A DNA stretch of 64,000 nucleotides from Dromaius novaehollandiae. Its lineage: Eukaryota > Chordata > Aves > Casuariiformes > Dromaiidae. Both the position numbers and the translations under genes were made by a program. Location of the stretch: positions 14,066,469 through 14,130,468 of the forward strand of contig NC_088112.1 of assembly GCF_036370855.1 (NCBI RefSeq). The letters run 5' to 3'. Every line of letters starts with the position of its first letter. Position 1 is the first letter of the stretch. The notes beneath the pieces were generated by a model. It was not told where the DNA came from. It ran no database searches and saw only the letters and a program-made list of their open reading frames with translations. Positions 35,331 to 47,279 of this stretch are shown here, one piece after another.

Positions 35331-38300
35331 CTCTGCCTCGGGGCTCCCTCCTCGCTGCCTGGCCATCGCTCGCGTGGGGATTTCTCCGGAGCGGGGAGGA
35401 GGCAGCCTGGGCCCCTCTGCCAGCCCTAGCTCGCATCCAGCGGAGGCTTCTCGCAGCCCTCTGCGTTGGGGAGCCGGGTACCTCGCCGCACTCTTCCGAC
35501 TCCTTCCCATTGCACTGTCTCCCTCATCCATCCTTCCTCCTTTAGCTGAGGCCAGCCACTCGTGGACCATCCTCACCACACCGTCTCTCTGTGGTCCTCT
35601 AATCCCCCGGGCTCCAGCCCCTCTCCCCACTGCACTGTGCCTTCGTGGTCCCTCCAGTCCCCTCGAGGGGCTCGGGCCCCTCTCGCTGCCGCGTCTGCAG
35701 CGCACTGGGCAGGTGGCCTGCTTTGTCCCGGGCCTGGCAGCATGCTGCCGTAGCAGTGCCACCCACATGGCACGAGCGTGACCGGGCAGCCGCTGCCCGA
35801 GGCAGTCAGTGTGGTGACTCACAGGAGCAAAGCAGGGCTTGGACCTTTGCTCAGGACAGAACTGAGCTGCTCTGTGCACCCGGCTGGACTTGGGAGGTGG
35901 TGACAGCCACTGCCTGAGGTCGGCGAAGGAGCCTGAGCAGTTTGAGCCAGGCGGAGGTCCCAGGACTGGCAAACGGACGAAGCGAAGGATGGATTGAGGC
36001 CGAGGGAGCAGAGAGGTGTTCACGCCACAAAACCAGCCCTTGTCTCCCGCCAAGGCTGCAGGGCCCTGGGACAAGCCTGAGGAGTGCTTGCGTGAGCTCC
36101 AGCATGGCCAGGAGAAACAGCGCGCTCTACCCAGGGCTGCAGCCGGCAGCGCCACTCCCGGCATACCAACACTGCGTGGTCCTGGGGAAACCGGGGGGAG
36201 CTCGGCTGGGACAAACCGACACAGAAAAATGTCTCGAAGTCTCCCTTGGCTGAGGGCTGAGTGTTTGTTTCTTCGATTGCCTTTGCACGATGACATTAGT
36301 ATTGAAATGACCCCGACTAGACAGAGCTATTAACACCTCGCAGAGCTGGAGGATGATTGCGGTTCGCACCTCAGCTCTTCCCCGCGTTTCTGCAGCAGCC
36401 TGCTGCCAGGCGGAGTGAGCCAGGCCCTGTCCTGCTTTCTGTGGGAAAGGAGGGAAGCTTCATCGAGTTTCCTGGCACGATTTTAGCACCCAAGCTGTGA
36501 AGATCCAGCTGAGGTCAGGTGCAAACTGTCTGTCTGGGGAGAAGCCATCCAGGGAAGAGCTGACGGACCAGCGCACACACCAGCTCTCGAAGTGTGGGCC
36601 AGGAGGCCGGCTGGTGGGCGCAGTCACTGCTGCCTTTTCCTGCGGTGAGGAGCTCCGGTGCTTGGGCATCACGCGCTCTGCAAATGGCCAGAAGCTCCTC
36701 GCGGCCCCTCAGCAGGGCTTGTGCAGCTCCAGGGGCCAGTGCAGGTCTGGTGGCATGCAATCCCTGCCGGAGCCAAAGGGGCCGGCTCCCCAAGTCCCGC
36801 CGTGAGGCCGCTTCGGAGCAGGACTGTGCTAGCGGCCGGAGGAGCCGGCTCCTCGTCTGCAGCCTCGGTTTATTCCTGGCCAGACCTTCCCACTTGTTCT
36901 TATGCCAGCATCATCCTTGAGTTTAAACGCGCCTTCTCCCTCCCTGGTGTTTACTCGCCTGGTGTATTTATAGAGAGCAATCAGGCCTGCTCAGCCAGGG
37001 TAAACAAGCCGCGCTCCCGCGGGCACTCTCGCGTGAGCGCCCCTTCTGCTCGCATCCCGGGAGCTTCCCCCGCCGCCTCGGCCCGCTCCGTGGGGCGCTC
37101 CCGCCTGCCGAGGCCTGCACCGCGCGCCTCTCCTGGCCAAGGGCTCTCCGGCCGGCCGCCCTGGCTCTGGCATTTTGCTAGTTCACCTGGTACCTCCCCA
37201 AGATGTGCTAGGAGCCCTGGTTGGCTTTTTCCAGGCTGTTTTGTCCTGCAGGTGCCTGGTCCTCTTGTAAGCAGCCAGTCCGCCCAGGTCTTTCCCCTGC
37301 TCAGCTGCTCCCTGCAGCTTGCTGCTGAAATACTCACAAAATACCCAGAAACATCATTCATCTTAATCAAATGATAGAGCCCAGGGACCGTGTGGCCCAG
37401 GCCTGTCCTGGCTGGGCTGCAGCACCAGCTTTCGAGGGAAAAACCCTCTGAGCAGCACCGCAGGTCCCAGCCTGGGACTAGCAGGGAGACGGGGAGGCTG
37501 ATGCGGCAGCTCCGCTGAGATTCGCCTTTCCTGGCAGTGCTGAGTCTCCGCTGTTGGTGCCGCTGAGGTTGCTGAGGAGCACCCTGGGCTGGGCTGGTCC
37601 TGCCACCAGCTCTGGCAGCACGCACCGGCATGGGAGCAAGCCCCAATGCAGTGCATCGCAGCTGTGCAGCATCTGCTCAGGTTAGCCCTTCCCCACGGGC
37701 TGCCCGACGCGCAGGAGAGTGGGGCCACGGCTCCACGCCTAGGACGCAGCTGCAAATCCGTCCTGAGCCACTGCCCTGCCGCTCGCTGCCAGGAGCCAGG
37801 CACCGGGCCCAGACCTCGACTCTTGTCCCCTGCGGGTGCTGGTGGCCCCAAAGCTCTCACGCTAACGTCTCCGAGGGGCTCCTTGTCCTGGCCAGCGCCT
37901 CCCCTCGCTGCCAAGCCTGGGGCTCTACCCTGGCCGCAGAAGGGGGTCGCTCGGGGGCCGGGCTCTACCCGCGAGCGCTCCGGGGACCGCCGGGCATGGC
38001 GCGACACCCCCAGCCCCTTGTGCCCCAGCACGGATGTGCAGGGCAGTGTGTGGCAGGCTGTGAGGAGCGTGCTGAGACGTGGGGCAGAGCCTCCTGCCCC
38101 ACGTGTGCTGTTCCCTGCCTTCCCCCACCGGCCTGCCTATGCGGCTCTGCGATACACGAATTTCAGCAGCTGGACAAGGTCAGCTGGAAAAGCAGGAGCC
38201 ACGAGCAGGAGATGCCAAAGTGAAGAGCTGTGCACTCGCTAATGGGCTCATCTCAGGCATTAACCTTTCCCTGCACACCGTATCCAGATCCTTCAGCTGC

Positions 38301-40476
38301 ATAAAATCACCCCACGGGTGCAGAGCTGGGGCATGTCCCGGCGCAGGCCGCCCTGCTCCGCTCGCTCTTGTACTCTTGACATCGGCTCCGCTTTCAGCAG
38401 CCAGTTGCCAGGACAGGCAGCTCGCGAGTGTGAGCAAGCGCAGCTGTCCCCGCGAAGCAGCCAGGTGAGGCGCCTCTGCGGGATACCAGCAGGCCCTGCC
38501 CATCGCGACGGCAGGGAAAACCACTTCCGTCTGGCCCGGGGAGAAATGCCGTGTATGTGCCGCGCTCGCGGCGGGACCCAGGGCAGCATCTTGAGGACCC
38601 TCTGCATCTGCTCAGGTTGCTGGTGCCCCCCGGCAGGGCGTCCCTCCTGCTCTTCCCGCATTTCAGGGAGGGCGAATGGCAGATTTGCACCCTGGGGCAT
38701 GTCCGGCGGAACGGGCGACGGATCCTGCCCAGCCCATCTCGGCGCCAGGCGGGAGGTAGGAGCCGGCCCCCCCGCCACGCGTCCTCAGCGTGCCTCTGCA
38801 GCCCGCCAGACCCTGCTCGCGCGGCTTCCCGCATCCCGAAGCAGGTGGCAGGAGGCCCCGGCAAAGGTCACCTTCATGCTGCCATTGAGCCCATCTTAGG
38901 CTGAGCTTTTAGCTGTATCTCCCAGGGAAATGGCCACCTCCCGGGGTCTCCTGGGGGGTCCCACTGTCCCCCCCCCCCCGCAGCCCCAGCAGAGTGTAGG
39001 GTGCCTGGGGGAGTCTCGTCCCCTGTGGGATGGGGGCTCCCAGGACCTGTCCCCATGCCGGGGCTGGGGGCCGGCTGCTGGCATGGCGATTCATCCCTGT
39101 GAAAGCTCAATGCCGGGGCGCAGCCTGCTGCCTCCCCAAATCCAGTGCTGCACCGGGTGGGCTAACACTATCTCCCGCCTCCAGGACCAGGACAGCTCTT
39201 CCCGGCTTTCTAATGCTTTTAAAAATGCAGGCTCCATCCATTAGAGCCCGTGCTCCTCCGCTGTCGCTGTTTAATTGTGTTTTGCCCTGGCTCCCTTGGG
39301 TCATCTGTTTATCTGCAATTTGCCAAGCCCGCCCTCCTTTCCCAGGCTGGTGGCAAAGAGTTTGTCACGAGTTCGGATGAATTTGTGACTTCCCAGGATC
39401 CTCCTTCCCCCAGGAACCCCCCCGCGTCGTCCTCGCTCCCAGAGGGCTGTTTATGGGCCCCTTTCGGGTGTTTAGGGTGGCTAAAAGCCAGCACTGGCCC
39501 CGGGGCCGCTTGCGCAGGGTCGGCGGTGGCACAAATGGCCGGGAGGTTCCCGGGACAAGTGATGCTCTTGCAGTGGTGGGATGGAGGAGGCAGCTCTGGG
39601 CCAGCCTTGGCATCACCCACCTATATAAAAACTGCCTGGAGCTGGCTCGCGGAGCCCAGGGCTCTTGGGAGAGCCCAGGCAGCATGGTCCACGTCTCCCT
39701 GAGCTTGTCAGGAGTATTTCAAGGGCGTTCAGGAAAGTGACAAGGAAAAACCTCAGAAAAAAAGCTTGCCGAAGTTCAGCTGAAGTCAGAAGGAAGGAAA
39801 AGGCTTTCTCAGCTTGCAACGACTTTGTAAGGGCTTTTGTTTGCCTGCTTGTTTTAACTCGCAATTACATCCTCTAAAAAAGAAATTCATCATTTCAAGG
39901 CGGAGGAATGCAGAGTTAATATGAAATTTTAAAACCCTCAAAGAGTTGAGAGCCTTGTAAATATTTAATGAAGGCATTCAAACTGCCGCGTGTCTGTGGA
40001 GACGGCCGAGAGACCTCGGCCGGCAGCCGAGGCGACGCCGTCCCCGGTCCGAGAGAGGAGCCCTCCACAGCGAGGAGCCGTGCCATGGTGTGCCAAGGTC
40101 CCAGCCGGGCTCCCATCGGTGTGGGCTTCGGCAGCGCCTTGCTCCCAGCGCAGGGCGCCAGCGGGGGTGGCCCGGACCCCTCCCAGGGGCAGGGGGAGAG
40201 GGCAGCAGCCCTCCGTGGTCCATGTCTCTGTTTAAGCATCTTATTAAGCCAGTGAGGGCAGCGATTAGATGCTCCTCCACCTACTCGTGCGCAGGCTGCA
40301 TAAACCCACGGCCAGTCCTCATGTCCCCAGCCAGCTTGGTGGCCTCGGCTGCGCTCATGCCGCTTCGTCTCCCTCCGTCTTGTCCCAGGGCCCCAAAGCA
40401 GAGGCCAGGTGGCGTTGGGGGGTGCCCGGGCTCAGCCGGCGGGTGCTAACCCTGCCACTGCGCCTGTCTCCCGCAG
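35331..40476. other. Gene-free interval
   Basis: No supported coding exon. AT-richer patches at about 36240-36350, 36890-36990 and 39700-39990 interrupt the GC-rich background. The last contains AATATGAAATTTTAAAA and AAATATTTAATGAAGG and is the strongest candidate for a constrained element here. If CPLX2 has a distal promoter, this is its first intron. Confidence 0.45.
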
Positions 40477-40576
40477 GGTCCTGCACTGCCTGAGATGCCC
40501 AGCCGCCCCTGCCGGGCCCTTGCCCCACTGCCCTAGGCGCTGAAGCCAGCGGACGCCCGGCGCTGCACGCACCAAG
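40477..40576 (+). other. Candidate 100-nt noncoding CPLX2 5' exon
   Basis: A strong acceptor (pyrimidine tract ending TGTCTCCCGCAG, AG at 40475-40476) and a strong donor (CCAAG|GTAGGC, GT at 40577-40578) bound exactly 100 bases. The interval has stops in more than one frame and no known protein match, so a 5' untranslated exon is the natural reading. It contains a 13-codon upstream ORF (ATG 40495, TAG 40534-40536). It lies between the 35-kb CpG island and the CPLX2 coding exons on the same strand. Splice signals are seen; membership of CPLX2 is inference. Confidence 0.42.
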
Positions 40577-42759
40577 GTAGGCAGTGCCGGTGCGGGCATG
40601 TGGTGGCGGGCGAAGTGCGGGGGAATTTGGGAGCAGAGGTCCCACTCCCGGGGAGCTGCGGCTGGCGCGCTGCCGCCTGGGTTCCGCTGCCGCGGTCCAT
40701 TTGCATGGGCTCGTGCTCTGCGCCTCTTCTCCCCTGGTGACCCGGGGGTGGCTGCAACCCCCCCGGGTTGTAGCCCCCGCGGAGCTGTGCGGGTGCTTGC
40801 TTGCCATCGATCACAGCGGGGCGGGCTGCCTCCATATATACGGCGCTGGGGTTGTGAATGCTATAAGTACCTGCTGTGTGGGCAGCAGAAAGCCGTGTAG
40901 GTGAGAGCAGGGCGGCTGAATGCACGGCGGCGTTTTGTGGGGAGCTGGAGCTCGTCCCTCATTGGGTGGGGAGAGGCAGGATGAACAACCTGCGGGGTCG
41001 TAAACCTCTCAGGGGAGCGAGCCGTACCCGCAGTGAGCCTAAATCTTCCACCCGAGACTGCAGCGAGGAATCACTGTGCCCGCGAGCGGCTCCTTGTGCA
41101 GCCAAGCTGGGAGAAGCAGCGAGGGGCTGCAGTGGCTCTGCTTAATAATGCGCAGCACAGAGGCACCGGGCACGCGCCAGGAGCCGCACGGGCCAGGAGC
41201 CACCGCCGCAGCGCTCTGCCGCGAGGCTCCCCCGCCGGGGCAGCTGCCAGAGCTCCCCGCTGCAGGGCATGGCACGGGGGCGGCGGAGCCAAACCGCCGT
41301 CGTGCAGCACCCTGCGGCCCTGCCGGGCTGGGCGTTTCTTAGCAGGAGCCTGGAGATGGGTCCCTAGCCCTGTCGGCCCTTTTGCTGGGAGACTTGGCCC
41401 CTCCACTCTCTTTCGCACACGTTTAGGGGCTCCTTTATGGGGAGCTCTGAAGGGTGAAGCAGCCACTCCGGGGATGCTGCTGCACAGAACGGCTGGGAGC
41501 CTGGTGCCCTCCATCCCCAGCCCCCTTTGGCCCCAGCCGCCCGCTGCCGCCCCGCTCTGGCCCCGCAGCGCCTGCACCCACGGGACGAGCTGGGCACTTG
41601 CTCAGGCGCCAGTTTGCAAACAGCTCTTGCAAAGAGCCCCTCGGGGGCTGCGCGCATCCCTAATTGCGTGCGGTGCCATGATCCGGCCCCGCCGACCATC
41701 TGGTGCAGCATCTCCGCGCCACCCACGAGGCGGCCCACGCTGCGCCCCGGCGGCACGGCGCCCGCCGCCGGCAGGGAGAGGGGCTGTGGGCACCTGGCGC
41801 GGCCCCCAGAGCCCAGCAAGAGGGGGGCAGGCGGGTCTGCGCTAGTGACGCCGGGGGCCCACAGTAGCAATGCCCGTGGGTTCGCGAGAACGATGCCGAG
41901 GGATCTGCGCTAGCGATGCAGATGGGGCCACGATAGTGATGCCGAGGGGTCCGCAACAGGGATGCGGAGGAGCAGGAAAAGCAGCGGCCGTCAGCACGGA
42001 GTCCCTCTGGTTGCAGGAGCGCTTTGCCGGGGGGACGCTGCCCCGTGCAGCCAGCAAAACGCGCTGCGAGGGGGGCACCAGGGTATTCCCCCAGGGCCTG
42101 ATCCATTCGCGGGGGGGAGGTCGCACGCTTCGGGAGAGCAAGGCCCCCTCCTCCTCTTCTCCCTCCTCCTCCTCCTGCTGCCTCCCAGCTCCGCAGGGAA
42201 ATGGCTCTTGCTCTCGGAGCTGCTCGCCTAGCCAACAATCGGTCCCCCGGGACTGGGAGGGGAGCACGACCGGGCTGTGCCAGCCCCCTCCTCCCCCCGA
42301 CCCCCTCCTCCCCCCGGCCCCACAGTGCTGTTCCCTGGGAGCTGCCGCTCGCTGAGTTTCAAAATTGAGCGCTGGCTCCAAGGAGGCAGAGCGAGCGCTT
42401 CGCCCGGTGCCGGGAGGGCAGGGGAAGGTTATTCCCTCTCGCAGCATCGGGCCAGCAGGAGTCACGCTGCGAGAGCTGCTCCGGGGTGGGGCGGAGGGGT
42501 GGATTTGGCCCATTGCTGGTCCCTTTGGGGCCCCGCGGCATCGCCAGCGGGAGGGACGGCAGCGGTGGTGGGGGCTCTGCTCTGCCGCGACCCGATGCCG
42601 CGTGGTCGCCGTGCGCGGGGCTCATGCCGCTGCGGCATGCCTCCCGTCCCCGTCCCCATCACCGCTGCCGGGGGCTGGCCCCGAGGGGGACGCTCTGCTG
42701 AGGCTGCAGCTGCTGCGTGTTTTGTGCTGCCTCTTCCCCTTCTCCCCACCGCTGTTTTT

Positions 42760-42980
42760 GTTTTGTTTAAAAGGCTGGGTTGCGAATTTTAAACAGGCTC
42801 CTGAAAAACCCAATTACCTCCAGAAGACAACCTGATAAAAGCCGCCTAAGTGGCACTGTGGAAATCGCCTTGTGCAGCAGCCGAGGGAAAACCAACATAA
42901 CAAAGCCTTTGGAAATGAAGTTAACCACTTTTAATCCCTTGGCGAGATGAGGAGGGCCAATAATTATTTTCTGCAAAGAT
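42760..42980. promoter_or_regulatory. Candidate enhancer upstream of the CPLX2 promoter
   Basis: An AT-rich island in GC-rich DNA with CCCAATTACC, GAAGTTAACCACTTTTAATCCC and CCAATAATTATTTTC segments, ending at a G13 run. TAAT cores and an HNF1-like GTTAAC half site are visible. No coding or repeat structure is present. It lies about 2.3 kb upstream of the CPLX2 proximal CpG island, which makes that gene the simplest target. Function is inferred. Confidence 0.35.
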
Positions 42981-43940
42981 CGGGGGGGGGGGGGAAGACT
43001 GGATAAAATAATTGCCCTGGGCTAATGGGCAGCAGCAGGCTCAGCAGCCGTGGTGCAGCGGAGAAGGGTGCAGGCGCTCAGGCACAAGCTTCCCCAGGCT
43101 GAGCCCAGCCCGGCGCCACCTGGGAGCTTTGGCCATGGGTGCCGGGGCCTTGCAAGGTGGTGCAGGGTCCGGGGACAACGATGGGGCGCAGGGCTGCCCC
43201 CCCCCCGGTGTGCCAGGCGATGCCACAGCCGCAGCCAGCCCCGTGCCCTTTCCCGGGCACCGGCGGGAGCAGAGCGAAGCGCTGCCAGGGCCTTGGCACC
43301 GACACCAGCTCCGTCCCGCCCGCGCTGTCCCCGCGAGCCGGCACGGAGGCGACTTGCAGGACTTGGCAGCGCCGGGCGCTTCCTCCTCCATCTGGCCGTG
43401 GCGCTGCCCCCCTCCTCTGCCTTCCCCTCCCCTCCCGCCGGCTCCGCGCGGGCACCCATGAGTCACGCCGCCCCGCGACTGCTGCCGCCGGGCTGCGGAG
43501 CGGCGCCAGGCCAGGCCCGGCAGCATCCTCTGGATGGAGCCGGCAGCGTGGCTCAGCTCCAGGACCCTCCTGCCCCGCGCACCTCATCCCGGCGGAGCGG
43601 AGGCAGAGGCGGGACCCCCCGCTCGCCCTCGCGTGGGACCGCGCTGGGCGCCCGCCAGCCCGCCTGCTGCGGTCGCCTCGCCGGCACTGACAGCTGGAGC
43701 GCCGGGGCGGTTGGCCGCCGCTCGCTGGAGCCTCGTGCTTCTTGCGGCAGCAGGAACGGGGGCTGCCAGCGAGCGGTGGGGCGGCCCCGCGGGGTCCTGT
43801 GCCTGGGGCCACCGCTGAGCCCCGGCGAGGGCAGGCCAGGCTCCAGCACCAGGCTCCAGCACGTGGCACGGCCCTCGCGGCCCTGCCATGGCTCGTGCCG
43901 GGACGGGACCCTGGGCACGCAGGAAGCTACCGGGGGAGGA

Positions 43941-44112
43941 TGCGCTTAATGAGCCAAGGCATCTCCAAAGATTGCGAGACTCCAGGCCCCATCCCAGGAA
44001 CAAAAGGAGGCGTTTGTCAGGCGCTGAGAGACGGGCTCGTTAATTCCTCCCGGCTGTCACACTTATCTGTAATGAATTTGCGCTCCGCTGTATTATTTTT
44101 AATACAATAGGA
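43941..44112. promoter_or_regulatory. Candidate enhancer about 1 kb upstream of the CPLX2 CpG island
   Basis: About 170 bases with GCTTAATGAGCC, CTCGTTAATTCC, TATCTGTAATGAATTTGCG and TGTATTATTTTTAATACAAT, including a TATTATTTTTAATA near-palindrome at about 44091-44104. It is AT-rich against a GC-rich background and has no coding or repeat features. A promoter-proximal regulatory element is the best guess. Confidence 0.35.
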
Positions 44113-44759
44113 GCGGTGCCGCCCGCCCACTGCCCGGCTGCCGGGAGCGCTGACGTCAGCGCCCGGAGCAGGGCTGCCGCAGGACAGACGCGTGGACGGG
44201 ACCAGCAGCCGGCCCGGCCCGCGGTGCCGCGAGCCCAAGATGGGCCAGGGGTGAGGGCAGGGGTAGTTTTTCCCATCGAGGTGGAAAATGTAGTTGTTGG
44301 TAGGTGCCAAGGTGGGAGGGTCTGCCCACGCCGTGGCCGCTCACCGCAGCCTGGCACGAGGTCCCAGGCACCCCGCGAGGCTGCCGCCAAGCTGGTTTGC
44401 AAAGGCCTGCTCTTGTTTTTAATAACCCAGGGCTAGATTAATTAGGAGGTGCCGAGGCCGCCCGGCGGCGTGATGGCTCGCCTGGCCCCTGCGCCTCTGC
44501 TTGGGGCGAGGCAGTGACAGGAGAGGCGCGGGATCCCCCGTGCCCGGCCGCGGGGAGCAGGATGGGGCCGGGGGCATCCTCCGTGTCCCTGCCTAGGCCC
44601 CCCTCTCCCCGCCCCGCAGGGCTGAGCCCCCTCACCCGCCGCCGCACTGGCCCCCCCGGAGGGGCAGCACCCCAAAAGCAGAGCCGGAGCCTGCAGCTAT
44701 GGTCGCGGGGCCCCAGGCGATTCATCAAGCACTTTAATAACTCCTGCAGCCGGCCCTGC

Positions 44760-45760
44760 GCGCAGCGGAGTTAAGGCCTGGCCGGGCGCGGGGCGGCTCA
44801 CGGTGCCGGGGGTGGGGGCCTGGGGGGGCTCCCCCGTCTCTGCCCGGCCCCGGGGGGCAAGCGCGGCCGGCGGGGGGACGGGGCCGGCGGGGCCCCGCCG
44901 CGTCAGGCCGGTTGCTGCCGCGTCCGCGGCTGCCGTCGGGGGAAGCGCTAAGCGGGCGCAAGACGCGCGGGGAGGCAGCGGGGCGGCCGCGGCGGGGACC
45001 CCGGGCGGAGGGGTCGGGCCCCGGTGCCGGCCGCCCCCGGGGGGGGGGGTTTCCCGTCGGTGGGGGCGGGGGGCGCTGGACCCGGCGCTGCCTGCGCCGC
45101 GCTCGGCAGGGCTCGGCGGGGAGCCGCCGCGGGCGGCCGGCGCGCGTGTGCCGGGGGCGGGCGGCGGCGCGGGGCGGGGCGGCGGCGCGGGGCGGAGCGG
45201 AGCGGAGCGGGCGGCCCCGGTCAGAGCGAGCGGCGGAGCCGGTGAGTGCCGCGCCGCGCCGCGCCGGTGCTGAAGGGACAGCGCCGCCGCTGCGGCACCG
45301 GCGCCGGCCCCGGGCAGCGCCCGCGCCCGGCCCGGCCCGGCGGGCAGCGAGGGAGGGGGAGGGGGATCCCCTCACCGCGGCCCCGCGCCCCTCACCGTGG
45401 CCTCCCGGCTCCCCGCACCCCCCCATCCCCGCATCCTCCCCGCGCCCGCTGCGGCCCACGGTGTCCTTGCTTCCCCCGCCCCCGCCGTGCCCCCCCCGGA
45501 TCCGCCGGGCTCCCTGCGCCCCCCCCCCCCCCCCCGCGGTGTCCCTACACTGCTCGCTGTCCCCCCTCCGTCCCGCGTGTCCCCTGCGTCCTCCGTGTCC
45601 CTGCGCCCCCCGGTGTCCCCCGCGTCCCGCGTGTCCCCCTCGCCCCTCCCGCGGCCCCGTGTCCCGTTGCCCCCCGAGCGCCCGCGGTGACCCCCCCGCA
45701 GCCCCCGGCGCAGGGCCAGAGCGGGGGCAACAAACTTCCCCGCACAGCCCTGCACAGCCC
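44760..45760 (+). promoter_or_regulatory. CPLX2: CPLX2 proximal CpG-island promoter and noncoding exon 1
   Basis: Extreme CpG density with several GC boxes (for example GGGGCGGGGC at 45171-45180), followed by GGAGC repeats and a first-exon-like sequence ending GAGCCG|GTGAGTGCC (donor GT at 45242-45243). The matching acceptor is at 47181-47182, giving a first intron of about 1.9 kb. No TATA box is visible. The transcription start cannot be fixed; it probably lies shortly before 45241. A C17 run lies at 45519-45535 in the start of the intron. Confidence 0.65.
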
Positions 45761-45831
45761 CGCTGCTGCTGGGGCCCGGGGAGCCCCGGGGCGGAGAGGG
45801 ACCCGCCAGGGATGCGGCACCCCCAGCGCGC

Positions 45832-45838
45832 CCACACA

Positions 45839-45872
<34 letters not shown>

Positions 45873-46812
45873 GCCTGCAAACATGCACACGCGGAGCGCG
45901 CAAGCAGTCTGCAACGCCCCCCCCCCCGTGCGCACACGCACAGGGCACCGCACACACAACCTGCAACACCCCCACACACAGCCTGCAACCCCCCCCCCAC
46001 ACACACACAGCCTGCAAACCTACACATGCACACACACACACACAGCACAGTCTGCAAAGCCACACATGCATGCATGCGTGTGCACACACACACCCCACAC
46101 ACACACCCAGAGCATGTACAGTCTGCAAAGTCACACATGCACATATACACACAGAGTGTGCAAACAGCCTACAACCCCCCCCCCCCAACACACACACATA
46201 CACACACAGGGCAAAAACACAGTCTGCAAACCTGTGCGTGCACGCGCACGCACACACACACACACAGAGTCTCCAAACCTGTGTGCGCACACACACACAC
46301 ACACACACACTCACACGCGCAGAATGTGCAAAGGCAGCCTGCAACCACCCAGCACATACCTGCACCCCACACAAACACAGCCTGTGACCCCCCCACCCAG
46401 TGTGCAAATGCATACACACAGCACACGCAACATGCACAGAAACACAGCCTGCAAACCTGCAAAGCCATACACACACACACACACACACACATATTGTGTC
46501 CAAACCTACACACACACACAGAGCGAACATGCAAACCCACGTACACAGCATGCACACGTGTACTGCAAACCCACAAACTTGCACACACACAGAGCGTGAA
46601 AACAGCCTGCACATGCACTATGCACACATGTGTAGCCTGTGAACCCACAAACCGGCACACACACGGTGTGCAAACAGACTGCACCCCTGCGCGCACACGC
46701 GCACACACATGCACCAGCCTGCAAATGCAGTATCCTGCGCACTCTTAGTCCGGTCCCAAACACCCCGCTGCAGCTCTGGCACTTCACCAGACGGACGGAC
46801 ACACACACATGC
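45832..46812. repeat. CPLX2: Degenerate CA-rich tandem array in CPLX2 intron 1
   Basis: About 1 kb of alternating CA tracts punctuated some 20 times by a conserved word of the type CAGCCTGCAAACC (variants CAGTCTGCAAAGC, AACCTGCAACACC). The repeat unit is therefore roughly 45-50 bp: one variable (CA)n stretch plus one TGCAAAC word, with occasional C runs (C13 near 46178). The long alternating purine-pyrimidine runs can adopt Z-DNA. The array lies wholly between CPLX2 exon 1 (ends 45241) and exon 2 (starts 47183). Its long open frames (Thr/His-rich on plus, Cys/Val-rich on minus) are composition artefacts. Confidence 0.92.
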
Positions 46813-47219
46813 TACAGGCTATTGCCTGCACCCCCCAAACATGGTCACAACCTGCTGACAGCCTCTTCTCCGCACCGCTGCGCGGCACACGCCTCGGCTC
46901 CCTCTGCTCGCCCGGGGCCACCAAGGACACAGGCAGGGGACAGCACGCTGCCCGGGGTCTGCCAGCACCCAGGGTGCCACCCGGGCAGGGGGCAGGTCCC
47001 CTCGCCCCTGCCTCTGCCTGCAGGCCCCAAAATCTCCCTGCACAGAGGGGCTGTGGGGCTGGTGGCACCGTGCCACGGGTGTCCCCCCGCCCTGGGACAG
47101 CCGGGGCACCCGCGGTGGGGCGCAGGCGGTGAGTGCCGGGGAGGGCTCGGCGCGCCGACCGTGTCCCTCTCTCCCTGCGCAGGCGGCCCCCGGTCAGTGA
47201 GCCCAGCGGACGGCGGTGG

Positions 47220-47279
47220 ATGAGCGCTCGGCCCCGGCCTAGCCGCACTCGCACACCGGCACCATGGACTTTGTCATGA
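47220..47279 (+). promoter_or_regulatory. CPLX2: Upstream ORF overlapping the CPLX2 start codon
   Basis: Within the exon bounded by the acceptor at 47181-47182, an ATG at 47220 opens a 19-codon frame. It runs past the CPLX2 ATG (47264) in another frame and stops at 47277-47279. Its start context is weak (T at -3, A at +4), while the CPLX2 ATG has an excellent one (CACCATGG). Ribosomes starting here would miss the main start, so it could damp translation. The sequence is clear; the regulatory effect is inference. Confidence 0.55.

Larger units (their letters stand above)
40577..44759. other. Gene-free GC-rich interval with three AT-rich islands
   Basis: No coding exon is supported. A second dense CpG stretch spans roughly 43.3-43.9 kb. 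A G13 run lies at 42982-42994. Islands at 42760-42980, 43941-44112 and 44410-44450 stand out by composition (two are listed separately). Confidence 0.45.

Noticed and set aside
34104-36296. A 730-codon open frame on the minus strand, with overlapping 519- and 475-codon frames
   Set aside because: Pro/Arg/Ala/Gly-rich translations open in several phases at once across a CpG island. They reflect lack of AT-rich stop codons and show no domain.
44734-46748. A 626-codon minus-strand frame and a 500-codon plus-strand frame over the CPLX2 promoter and CA array
   Set aside because: They join CpG-island sequence to the CA/GT repeat, giving low-complexity Cys/Val or Thr/His-rich peptides. They are shadows of the repeat.
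45832-46812. CRISPR-like array of repeats and spacers
   Set aside because: The punctuating words vary, the 'spacers' are all CA tracts, and the genome is plainly vertebrate with introns.
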